In this document: positions 8,174 through 14,254 of the stretch, piece after piece
Layout: every line of letters begins with the position of its first letter
How positions within the stretch are numbered: the first letter of the stretch is position 1
Assembly: GCA_030833605.1 (NCBI GenBank)
Contig: JAURGV010000035.1
Location: 1 to 14,254 of the forward strand
DNA length: 14,254 nucleotides
Source of the DNA: Rhodothermales bacterium
GTDB lineage: Bacteria; Bacteroidota; Rhodothermia; Rhodothermales; UBA10348
Reading direction: 5' to 3'
Notes under the pieces: generated by a model
What the model saw: only the letters and a program-made list of their open reading frames with translations
Told to the model about the DNA's origin: nothing
Database searches by the model: none
Made by a program: the position numbers and the translations under genes

Positions 8174-9472
8174 ATGGCGCAAACCATAACAGAGAAAATA
8201 TTAGCGCAGCATGCACGTCGGGAGTCCGTTCGTCCGGGAGAAAACATCTGGATTGACGTCGATATTCTAATGACGCACGATGTATGTGGGCCGCCAACGA
8301 TCGACATTTTCAAACGGGAGTTTGGTGAAAATGCCGCCGTATGGAACAAGGATAAGTTGGTGATCCTGCCCGATCATTACATTTTTACCGAGGATCCCCA
8401 TGCGATGCGTAATATTGAGATATTGCGCAAATTTGCTCGCGAACAAGATCTCCCTCACTATTTCGATGTAGGCACGAGTCGGTACAAGGGGGTTTGTCAT
8501 ATAGCATTGGCCGAAGAAGGGTTTAACCGGCCCGGAGATGTGCTATTTGGGACGGATAGCCACACCTGTACGTCGGGTGCATTTGGCCTTTTTTCGACCG
8601 GAGTGGGCAATACAGATGCCGCTTTGATCATGGGAACGGGCAAAATTTGGGTCAAAGTCCCCGAAACCATGCGTTTTGTATTTGAAGGGGATTTGCCTCC
8701 CTATTTGATGGCCAAAGACCTCATTTTGTCGGTTATAGGCGACATTGGATTTGAAGGCGGTACCTACAAAGCGCTCGAATTCGATGGGAAAGCCGTTTTC
8801 GATCTTTCTATGGAAGAACGAATGACCTTAACCAACATGGCCATTGAAGCCGGTGGAAAAAATGGCATTATTGCTCCGGATGAAAAAACATTCGACTATG
8901 TAAAAGCGAGAACCGACCACGGATTTGTACCGGTTTATGGCGATCCAGGAGCGCGGTATTACCACGAACGGGTATACGACGTATCTAAAATGGAGCCCGT
9001 TGTAGCCAAACCTCACCGACCTGATAATCTGGCCAACGTGAGTGAGGTTGAAGGCACCAAACTAGATCGTGCTTACATCGGGAGTTGTACCGGAGGGAAA
9101 ATTGAAGATTTTATGGCCGCTGCGGCCGTGTTAGAAGGGCAAGAAGTGCGGGTTGATACCTTCGTGGTTCCTGCCAGCACAGAAGTAACCCAAGCCTTGC
9201 GGACCCGAACCATGAACGGGAAAACCATTTGGCAAGTGTTTTTAGACGCCGGCTGTAAAATGGGTCATGCATCGTGTGGTGCGTGTTTGGGAGGTCCCGT
9301 GGATACGTTTGGACGAACCCATGGCACCGAAGTCGTGATTTCAACCACGAACCGAAATTTTCCGGGCCGAATGGGTTCTAAACAATCCGCCGTTTACTTG
9401 GCTTCACCCCTTACCGTGGCCGCATCGGCTATTCACGGAGTGATAACCGATCCTCGCGAGGTACTTGTATGA
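8174..9472 (+). CDS. leuC: 3-isopropylmalate dehydratase, large subunit
   Basis: Together with LeuD this aconitase-family [4Fe-4S] subunit interconverts 2- and 3-isopropylmalate. I choose the ATG at 8174, four bases after leuA, which gives 432 residues; a frame from 8120 would overlap leuA and adds no conserved sequence. Cluster ligands are C305 (IGSCTGG) and C368 and C371 (ASCGACLGG). The N-terminal GTDSHTCTSGAFG substrate and cluster region is present. At ~430 residues it matches the shorter LeuC/HacA-like branch rather than the ~466-residue enterobacterial form. In other organisms that branch includes homoaconitase and methylmalate dehydratase, so a broader substrate range is possible. The leu operon context supports the leucine role. 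Its stop overlaps the leuD start (ATGA). Confidence 0.93.
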   Translation: MAQTITEKILAQHARRESVRPGENIWIDVDILMTHDVCGPPTIDIFKREFGENAAVWNKDKLVILPDHYIFTEDPHAMRNIEILRKFAREQDLPHYFDVGTSRYKGVCHIALAEEGFNRPGDVLFGTDSHTCTSGAFGLFSTGVGNTDAALIMGTGKIWVKVPETMRFVFEGDLPPYLMAKDLILSVIGDIGFEGGTYKALEFDGKAVFDLSMEERMTLTNMAIEAGGKNGIIAPDEKTFDYVKARTDHGFVPVYGDPGARYYHERVYDVSKMEPVVAKPHRPDNLANVSEVEGTKLDRAYIGSCTGGKIEDFMAAAAVLEGQEVRVDTFVVPASTEVTQALRTRTMNGKTIWQVFLDAGCKMGHASCGACLGGPVDTFGRTHGTEVVISTTNRNFPGRMGSKQSAVYLASPLTVAASAIHGVITDPREVLV

Positions 9473-10035
9473 AAGAGCACATTCGTGGCCAAGCCTACGT
9501 GGTAGGAGACTCGATCGATACCGATCAAATTATTCCAGCGATCCATTTGGTGTACAGCATGACCGTACCCGAGGAGCGCCAATTCTATGGGCGCTATGCC
9601 CTTAGCGGACTTCCTGAAGCGTCTCAAGGGCTCCCCCATGGAAGCACGCCCTTCACGCCAGGAGACGCATTTAAATCGCCGTATTCTTTCATCATCGCTG
9701 GTGGAAATTTTGGATGTGGTTCGTCTAGGGAGCATGCTCCTTTCGCGTTACAAGAGGCCGGTGCGGAAGTGGTGATTGCGGAAAGCTATGCTCGCATATT
9801 CTACCGAAATGCCGTTGATGGCGGTTTTGTGATCCCGTTTGAAACCCGCGTGAGGTTGATAGACGAAATCAAAACAGGCGATGTCTTGTCCTTAACTACC
9901 GGTACTGGGATTCTGAAAAACGAGACGAGCGGTACCGAATATCTGCTAGAACCGTTAGGTGATATCGCTGAAATATTGAAATGCGGAAACGTCTTTGAGT
10001 ATGCTCGGCAAGCTGGAATGATGACCCAGCGATAA
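9469..10035 (+). CDS. leuD: 3-isopropylmalate dehydratase, small subunit
   Basis: This swivel-domain subunit completes the LeuCD dehydratase. The 188-residue protein shows DSIDTDQIIPA near the N-terminus, the substrate-binding stretch GGNFGCGSSREHAPFAL (S85, S86, R87) and ARIFYRNAVDGG, all hallmarks of the family. The length agrees with the small subunit that pairs with the short LeuC type. The ATG overlaps the leuC stop by four bases, so subunit synthesis is probably coupled. It is the last gene of the ilv-leu operon. No convincing terminator follows it within about 70 bases, so ilv-leu transcripts may run into the arg leader and end at the terminator at 10240-10271. Confidence 0.95.
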   Translation: MKEHIRGQAYVVGDSIDTDQIIPAIHLVYSMTVPEERQFYGRYALSGLPEASQGLPHGSTPFTPGDAFKSPYSFIIAGGNFGCGSSREHAPFALQEAGAEVVIAESYARIFYRNAVDGGFVIPFETRVRLIDEIKTGDVLSLTTGTGILKNETSGTEYLLEPLGDIAEILKCGNVFEYARQAGMMTQR

Positions 10036-10083
10036 GGTTCGAACGTAGTTCCATGTTGGAATCGTATGAAGAATGTGTATTTG

Positions 10084-10113
10084 TTGCTTAAAACGTTAAA
10101 AACGCCGTATTAT
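10084..10113 (+). promoter_or_regulatory. Possible promoter of the arg leader
   Basis: TTGCTT (10084-10089) and TATTAT (10108-10113) are separated by 18 bases and resemble sigma-70 -35 and -10 elements. Transcription would start near 10120, almost at the leader-peptide ATG (10122), giving a nearly leaderless peptide mRNA. The surrounding stretch is AT-rich. The Bacteroidota-type -7 motif TAnnTTTG is not present. This is a pattern match only. Confidence 0.35.
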
Positions 10114-10121
10114 ATCATCTT

Positions 10122-10217
10122 ATGAAAATGAGTCCATATAGTACAAACAGTCTCCGCCGACGCGTCCGATCTGAATCCTCCGGGACCATCGGATCCGTTG
10201 CTTGCGCGGTAGCTTAA
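10122..10217 (+). CDS. Putative arginine leader peptide
   Basis: This is a 31-codon frame from ATG to TAA (second ATG at 10128). Its middle reads NSLRRRVRSESS: four Arg codons (CGC, CGA, CGC, CGA) among five consecutive codons at 10155-10169. It ends 23 bases before an intrinsic terminator and 122 bases before argG, the first gene of an arginine operon. I infer that it is translated to sense charged Arg-tRNA: slow decoding of the Arg run changes the fold of the RNA downstream. The rest of the peptide (Ser, Gly, Ala, Val) is unremarkable and no protein function is implied. A chance frame is possible. However, the Arg run falls exactly on an RNA segment that pairs with the anti-terminator, which makes chance unlikely. 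Confidence 0.72.
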   Translation: MKMSPYSTNSLRRRVRSESSGTIGSVACAVA

Positions 10218-10271
10218 TGTAATATTGAGTGTTGACCGTAAAAGCGCTGATCCGTTTGGATTAGCGCTTTT
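10158..10271 (+). promoter_or_regulatory. Putative arginine transcription attenuator
   Basis: Four segments form the classical 1:2 / 2:3 / 3:4 set. Segment 1 (10158-10170, inside the Arg codons) pairs with segment 2 (10188-10200) at 12 of 13 opposed positions, two of them G-U, with one C-C mismatch. Segment 2 (10191-10203) can instead pair with segment 3 (10242-10253): GGATC with GATCC, a mismatch, two pairs, one bulge, then GCTT with AAGC, 11 pairs in total. Segment 3 (10240-10253) with segment 4 (10258-10271) is the terminator. Inferred logic: stalling on the Arg codons blocks segment 1, frees segment 2, forms the anti-terminator and lets argG be transcribed. Reading through to the TAA at 10215-10217 covers segment 2 and the terminator forms. 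Without translation the 1:2 helix also leads to termination. Pairings were found by eye. Confidence 0.7.
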
Positions 10272-10280
10272 TTTGTTTTC
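10240..10280 (+). terminator. Rho-independent terminator before argG
   Basis: A 14-bp stem (10240-10253 with 10258-10271, one G-U pair) closes a GTTT loop and runs into a T-rich tail (TTTTTTTGTTTTC overlapping the 3' arm). The arms contain AAAGCGCTGATCC and GGATTAGCGCTTT. It lies 68 bases before argG. It can serve both as the regulated terminator of the arg leader and as the end of ilv-leu transcripts. GTTGAC (10231-10236) and GTCAAC (10282-10287) flank it as a further inverted repeat. Confidence 0.9.
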
Positions 10281-10339
10281 TGTCAACCTGTAAGAGCGCA
10301 GAAAACGACCTTTTGAATCTGTTATTTACGCGTGAGCCT

Positions 10340-11545
10340 ATGTCGATTGTCGTTGCATTTAGTGGAGGGTTAGACACCTCGTTTTGTGTTCCTTATTTGA
10401 AGGAGCAACATAAAGTCCCCATTTATACCGTTACCGTTAATACGGGTGGTTTGAGCGAGGAAGAGTGCGTTCAAATTGAAAAAAGGGCCATTGAAATCGG
10501 TTCTGCTGGACATTATTTGGTAGACGCCCGGGCCGATCTATTCGATCGATCCATTCAATTCCTTATCAAGGGGAACGTGCTTCGCGGGGACGTTTATCCG
10601 CTTTGCGTTGGTCCAGATCGCGTAGTCCAAGCGAAAGCATTGGTGGATATGGCTCGCGAATTGGGTTCTTCCACGGTAGCGCACGGTTCTACCGGAGCAG
10701 GAAACGATCAAATTCGCTTTGATGTGGCCCTTTCCGTTCTGGGGGATGATCTCACGATTCTGACGCCTATCCGGGACCTTGGCTTAACCAGGGAATACAC
10801 CACAAACTGGCTTACCGAAAGGGGATTTGCGGTTTCTGCGGCGACAAAAACGTATTCGATTAATACGGGATTGTGGGGTACCACCGTGGGTGGCAAGGAA
10901 ACGCTTACCACAAAGCTGCCGTTGCCCGACAATGCTTGGCCTCAGGATTCTCCCAAGAACGCGCCGGACCAAGGCCTGAATCTGACCTTGACGTTCGACA
11001 AAGGAGTGCCAACCGCACTTGATGGGAAATCCATATCTCCCGTTGAATTGATCGAAGAGTTAAACCGAGTCGGGTACATTCACGGCATAGGGCGCGCTAT
11101 TCACGTTGGCGATACGATTCTCGGTATTAAAGGCCGCGTGGGTTTTCAATCTCCTGCAGCAGCCATTTTGATTCCTGCGCATAGAGAACTTGAAAAAACC
11201 GTCCTCTCCCGTTGGCAACAGTATCACAAAGCTCAATTGGGTGATTTTTACGGAATGTTGCTGCACGAAGCACAGTATTTCGACCCGATCATCCGAGATA
11301 TTGAAGCGTTTTTGGATTCCTCTCAGGAAGTTGTTTCCGGTACCGTTACGCTTGAACTCTATAAAGGGAGCGTCAACATTCAGGGTACTTCTAGTCCGTT
11401 TTCTCTGTTTGACACGGGCGTTGCCACGTACGGCGAGAGCAATCAATTATGGGATGGTCGAGATGCGCGCGGTTTTGCACGCATTCTAGGCCTCCAATCA
11501 CTTTTAACCCACAGAGTCCGCTCAGCATCTAATTCGAAACCATGA
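10340..11545 (+). CDS. argG: Argininosuccinate synthase
   Basis: This enzyme joins citrulline and aspartate with ATP to form argininosuccinate, the next-to-last step of arginine synthesis. I choose the ATG at 10340 (MSIVVAFSGGLDTS), giving 401 residues, the usual length; an upstream TTG at 10313 would add nine unconserved residues. The N-terminal PP-loop SGGLDTS (residues 8-14) binds ATP, and HGSTGAGNDQIRFD and YSINTGLWGTTVGG match the citrulline/aspartate binding regions. The C-terminal helix region (GRDARGFARILGLQ) is present. Motif variants look like those of Bacteroidota/Rhodothermota ArgG rather than E. coli. The stop overlaps the next gene by four bases (ATGA). A leader with an attenuator-like terminator lies immediately upstream. 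Confidence 0.96.
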   Translation: MSIVVAFSGGLDTSFCVPYLKEQHKVPIYTVTVNTGGLSEEECVQIEKRAIEIGSAGHYLVDARADLFDRSIQFLIKGNVLRGDVYPLCVGPDRVVQAKALVDMARELGSSTVAHGSTGAGNDQIRFDVALSVLGDDLTILTPIRDLGLTREYTTNWLTERGFAVSAATKTYSINTGLWGTTVGGKETLTTKLPLPDNAWPQDSPKNAPDQGLNLTLTFDKGVPTALDGKSISPVELIEELNRVGYIHGIGRAIHVGDTILGIKGRVGFQSPAAAILIPAHRELEKTVLSRWQQYHKAQLGDFYGMLLHEAQYFDPIIRDIEAFLDSSQEVVSGTVTLELYKGSVNIQGTSSPFSLFDTGVATYGESNQLWDGRDARGFARILGLQSLLTHRVRSASNSKP

Positions 11546-12612
11546 CCAAGATGAATACACTACAGGTTACGTACGTCTGTTCAACCGCCGCAAAAACCGG
11601 TCTTGACCGCAACGTAACGGTTTCGGATTACGTTGTTGCGCAGGAAGGATACTGTATAGTTGTTGAGGCTCTGGAGTCAAAAGCTATCTATAACCAGATT
11701 GAATGTTCTGACGGTGAATTCAGAACCATTGCAAAAGGCGATGTTTTTGTTGGGGTTTTAGGGGAAAGAAAAGCCCTGAAAGGATACAGCGGCCAAGTTC
11801 CACGTATCGCATTGCCAGGTGACACCCTAAACGTCTTGAACCTAGGTGGAATTATCGGAAATTGCACCAGTGATCACCCGTCGTTGGGTCCCGCCCTTCG
11901 CGTAAAAGTGATTGGCGCCGCCATGGTGCAGTCGGATGGGATGTGGGTCCACGCCCGATTGCAAGACCACGCGCTACCCGAAGTTGAAAACCTAACTTCT
12001 TCCGTACCCCTCATTTTTGTAAGTGGAACGGCCATGGACACGGGAAAAACGTGGGCCTGCTGTGAACTTGTTCAGCGCTTGTCCCGCAAAGGGTACCGTG
12101 TAGCTGCCGCAAAAGCGACCGGCGCCTCCTTGATGCGCGACGTTCGACTCATTGAACGCCACGGCGCAGTGGCCATCGCTACGTTCACGGACACCGGCAT
12201 TGTATGTTCTGCATCCAAAACAATGGCGAAAAACGTCAAAGGGATCATCAAGCATTTGTGCGACACGTCGGACCCTGATGTGATTGTGATTGAACTGGGA
12301 GACGGAATTATAGGTTATTACGGCGTCGATGAATTGTTGCAAGACAAAGAGTTACAGTCCTTTGCCGTAGCGCATATTGTGACAGGCGTAGACCTTGCGG
12401 GTATTTGGGCGGCGCAAACCTTATTCAAAGACCGCTACCACGCGACCATTACGATGGTAACGGGTCCTGTAACCGACAACGGGGTCGGACGGCAGTACAT
12501 CAAACAGGTTTTGGGCATTCCTGCGATCAATGCCCGTGAGGATCCACAGGAAATGGGCGACTTGATTGCCGGTTGCCTTCCGGCTCCAAGAAACCCTGAG
12601 GCAGCTGCATGA
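11542..12612 (+). CDS. P-loop protein of the DUF1611/BioD-like group, function unknown
   Basis: The 356-residue protein has two parts. Residues ~1-130 look like a beta-rich domain ending in GDVFVGVLGERKAL, a PGDTLNVLNLGGIIG segment and SLGPALRVKVIGA. Residues ~155-350 form a P-loop domain with Walker A GTAMDTGKT (162-170), a following helix and AAAKATGAS. A Walker B-like strand leads into IELGDG (E251, D254). The Walker A style (GT-xx-x-TGKT) and AAAKATG resemble the BioD/DUF1611 clan. There are no transmembrane segments or signal peptide. The gene overlaps argG upstream and argC downstream by four bases each, so a role tied to arginine synthesis is very likely. In related genomes this slot often holds a GNAT acyltransferase. 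A DUF1611 member (DgcN) is, from memory, reported as a D-glutamate N-acetyltransferase, so an acyl-glutamate synthase is a reasonable guess; a regulator or ligase is equally open. The start could also be the ATG at 11551. Confidence 0.8.
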   Translation: MTKMNTLQVTYVCSTAAKTGLDRNVTVSDYVVAQEGYCIVVEALESKAIYNQIECSDGEFRTIAKGDVFVGVLGERKALKGYSGQVPRIALPGDTLNVLNLGGIIGNCTSDHPSLGPALRVKVIGAAMVQSDGMWVHARLQDHALPEVENLTSSVPLIFVSGTAMDTGKTWACCELVQRLSRKGYRVAAAKATGASLMRDVRLIERHGAVAIATFTDTGIVCSASKTMAKNVKGIIKHLCDTSDPDVIVIELGDGIIGYYGVDELLQDKELQSFAVAHIVTGVDLAGIWAAQTLFKDRYHATITMVTGPVTDNGVGRQYIKQVLGIPAINAREDPQEMGDLIAGCLPAPRNPEAAA

Positions 12613-13607
12613 TGCGAGTCGCTATTCTACACGGAGCTGGATACGTCGGTCGCAAATTGATCGAACAGGTTCTCGCCCATCCACACTTGGAACTGACGCT
12701 CGTTACCAGTCGGTCCCATGACGGTGAACCGCTGTGGAAAGCACATTCCCATCTCAGAGGAGTCACCGATTTGACGTTTACATCGTCGTTTGTGCCCGAT
12801 GTGGATGTGGTATTTATTGCTGCAGGCCACGGGCAAGGTGCAAAAGCCGCTGGGGAAATCCGGGACCAAGGGTATCAGAACTTGATCGTAGACATGAGCG
12901 CCGATTTTCGGTTGCCCGATGCTGCTACCTATGAAAAACGATATGGCGCACCCCATCCTCGGCCCGATTTGCTAAAAGATGCGTGGTACGGACTTCCTGA
13001 AATAACAGGTCCGCCTCCTGCCGGCACCAAACTAATCGCCAATCCTGGGTGTTTTGCCTCGGCCATTTCGCTAGCGTTGCATCCGCTTTCCAAAGCAGGC
13101 TTGGTGAATCCAGTTTCCGTGTTGGCCCTTACGGGAGCCTCTGGATCGGGCGCACAGGCCAAGGAAACCACGCATTTCCCGTCCAGAAGCGGTAATGTGA
13201 GAGCCTATAAAGTGTTTGACCATCAACACGAAGCGGAGATTGATCGAATGGCTCCTGGTCTTACGTATTCGTTCGTTCCAGCTTCCGGGCCATGGACAGA
13301 TGGCATTTGGGGCGTGGCGCAGTTTGAATTAACACCCTCAGATCTTAAAAAAGCGGGCATTTCATCAGTTAGGGAACTGTATGAACAGGCGTACGGCTCA
13401 AGCCCTCTAATTCGTCTTTGGAACAACCAATTGCCCGAGTTGCATTGGAGTGTAGGTTCTGCTTTCACCGATTTAGGGTGGACCCAAAAGGGATCGCATG
13501 TGGCCATTGGATTTGCGATCGATAACTTGTTGAAAGGCGCGGCGACCCAAGCCATTCAAAACACTAATTTAGCCCTTGGTTTTGCTGAAACCACAGGACT
13601 GGTTTAA
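12609..13607 (+). CDS. argC: N-acyl-gamma-glutamyl-phosphate reductase
   Basis: This enzyme reduces N-acetyl- (or N-succinyl-) glutamyl phosphate to the semialdehyde with NADPH, the third step of arginine synthesis. The 332-residue protein has an N-terminal Rossmann motif HGAGYVGRKLI, DMSADFRL, the catalytic cysteine C148 in NPGCFASA, and the conserved TGASGSG stretch. The loop ending YKVFDHQHEAEI holds the expected active-site His region and resembles Bacteroidota-type ArgC (HQH block) more than the enterobacterial form. Some Bacteroidota use succinylated instead of acetylated intermediates, so the acyl group is not decided here. ATG ATG at the start allows 12609 or 12612; the first overlaps the upstream stop (ATGA). 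argD follows after 40 bases with no terminator. Confidence 0.95.
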   Translation: MMRVAILHGAGYVGRKLIEQVLAHPHLELTLVTSRSHDGEPLWKAHSHLRGVTDLTFTSSFVPDVDVVFIAAGHGQGAKAAGEIRDQGYQNLIVDMSADFRLPDAATYEKRYGAPHPRPDLLKDAWYGLPEITGPPPAGTKLIANPGCFASAISLALHPLSKAGLVNPVSVLALTGASGSGAQAKETTHFPSRSGNVRAYKVFDHQHEAEIDRMAPGLTYSFVPASGPWTDGIWGVAQFELTPSDLKKAGISSVRELYEQAYGSSPLIRLWNNQLPELHWSVGSAFTDLGWTQKGSHVAIGFAIDNLLKGAATQAIQNTNLALGFAETTGLV

Positions 13608-13647
13608 CCGACCTTCAGTTGAAAAAGAAAATCGCGAGATAGAAAAA

Positions 13648-14254
13648 ATGACGTCAGCCGAATGGATGAAGTTGGAAGATGAATCCCAACTCAATACCTA
13701 TAAAAAATGGCCCATAGCACTTGAAAAAGGGCAGGGCGCTTGGGTTGAAGATGTCGACGGCAAGCGCTATTTGGATCTGTACGGTGGGCATTGTGTCGTG
13801 TTTATGGGGCACAATCACCCTGCAGTCGTGGCTGCGGTTAAAGAACAAGCCGACAAACTGTTATTCTATTCGAATGCGGTTTATTCGCCGATTCGAGCCC
13901 GCGCGTCTGCGGCTTTGGCGGCCGTGGCACCTGAGGGAATGAAAAACATCTTTTTCATCAATTCCGGTGCTGAAGCCAACGAAACGGCGATGAAAATTGC
14001 TCGGAAAGCCACCGGTCGAACCCCTATTGTTGCCTTTGAAGGCGATTTTCATGGCCGAACTCTTGGCGCGTTGTCTACCACGTATCAAGCAGGATACCGA
14101 AAAGGCCATGAAGCATCGTTTGGTCCGGTAACGTTCGTACCGCTTGGTGATGCGGACAAAGCTCGGGAAGTGATTTTGAGAGAAAAGCCCGCTGCCGTTA
14201 TTATTGAGCCTATTCAATCCACGGCAGGCATGCAAGTCGCACCTCGCGCGTTTT
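13648..14254 (+). CDS. argD: N-acylornithine aminotransferase, cut by window end
   Basis: This PLP-dependent class III aminotransferase moves an amino group from glutamate to the N-acyl-glutamate semialdehyde, the fourth arginine step. Only the first 202 codons are visible; the frame is open to the last base. Visible motifs are LYGGHCVVFMGHNHP at about residues 44-58, the cofactor-phosphate loop NSGAEANETAMKIARKATG (S106-E112), the aromatic/His region GDFHGRT (133-138) and IIEPIQ (E187). The PLP lysine and the aspartate that binds the pyridine nitrogen lie outside the window. ATG at 13648 follows an AG/A-rich stretch (GAGATAGAAAAA) that could aid ribosome binding. Its position after argC supports ArgD over ornithine or GABA aminotransferase, and the YGGHC signature fits Bacteroidota-like relatives. 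The acyl group (acetyl or succinyl) is unknown. Confidence 0.92.
   Translation, partial: MTSAEWMKLEDESQLNTYKKWPIALEKGQGAWVEDVDGKRYLDLYGGHCVVFMGHNHPAVVAAVKEQADKLLFYSNAVYSPIRARASAALAAVAPEGMKNIFFINSGAEANETAMKIARKATGRTPIVAFEGDFHGRTLGALSTTYQAGYRKGHEASFGPVTFVPLGDADKAREVILREKPAAVIIEPIQSTAGMQVAPRAF

Noticed and set aside
10053..10091. A 12-residue frame just after leuD as a leader peptide
   Set aside because: It has no run of codons for leucine or arginine, no associated switch structure, and lies before the likely promoter.
10240..10271. Terminator as merely the end of the ilv-leu operon
   Set aside because: It may also do this, but the Arg-rich frame and the upstream segments that pair with its 5' arm indicate a regulated role; the simple reading is not fully excluded.
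10313..10339. TTG start of argG with nine extra residues
   Set aside because: The conserved protein begins MSIVVAFSGGLDTS at the ATG 10340; the extra residues are not part of the family.

Overview
The window holds two adjacent amino-acid biosynthesis operons on the + strand. The first makes branched-chain amino acids: ilvD, ilvB, ilvN, ilvC, leuB, leuA, leuC, leuD (160-10035). The second makes arginine: argG, a P-loop protein of unknown function, argC, and argD cut by the window end (10340-14254). No mobile element, CRISPR array, tRNA or rRNA was seen. GC looks close to 50%. Strong Shine-Dalgarno sequences are mostly absent, many genes overlap by 4-8 bases or lie within a few bases of each other, and ArgG, ArgC (HQH block) and ArgD (YGGHC) resemble their Bacteroidota/Rhodothermota-Balneolota counterparts. 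I therefore infer a member of the Bacteroidota-Rhodothermota-Chlorobiota side of the tree; this is a judgement from memory, not a search.

Region 1 (1-159) is the leader of the ilv-leu operon. It encodes the end of a peptide in which 19 of 27 visible residues are Ile, Leu or Val. Three RNA segments with mutually exclusive pairings follow: 10-17 with 92-99, 92-101 with 128-137, and 111-132 with 141-158. The last hairpin ends one base before the ilvD start codon and has no U-tract, so this looks like attenuation of translation initiation rather than of transcription. The genes downstream cover the common ilv steps (acetohydroxyacid synthase IlvBN, reductoisomerase IlvC, dehydratase IlvD) and the full leucine branch (LeuA, LeuCD, LeuB).

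Region 2 (10036-10339) is a 304-base leader of the arg operon. It holds a possible promoter, a 31-codon peptide with four Arg codons among five consecutive codons, and a clean intrinsic terminator. The Arg codons can pair with a segment that can otherwise pair with the terminator's 5' arm. This is the geometry of a classical transcription attenuator, here apparently sensing arginyl-tRNA. Attenuation of an arginine operon by a leader peptide is, as far as I know, not a standard textbook case, and I consider it the most interesting item in the window.

Region 3 (10340-14254) is the arg operon. argG, the P-loop gene and argC are joined by ATGA overlaps. The P-loop gene occupies the slot where related genomes often carry a GNAT acyltransferase for the first arginine step, so it may be an unrecognised acylglutamate synthase or an arginine-pathway regulator. 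Together the window suggests an organism that controls neighbouring amino-acid operons by ribosome stalling on pathway-specific leader peptides, with different outputs: a start-codon hairpin for ilv-leu and a transcription terminator for arg.
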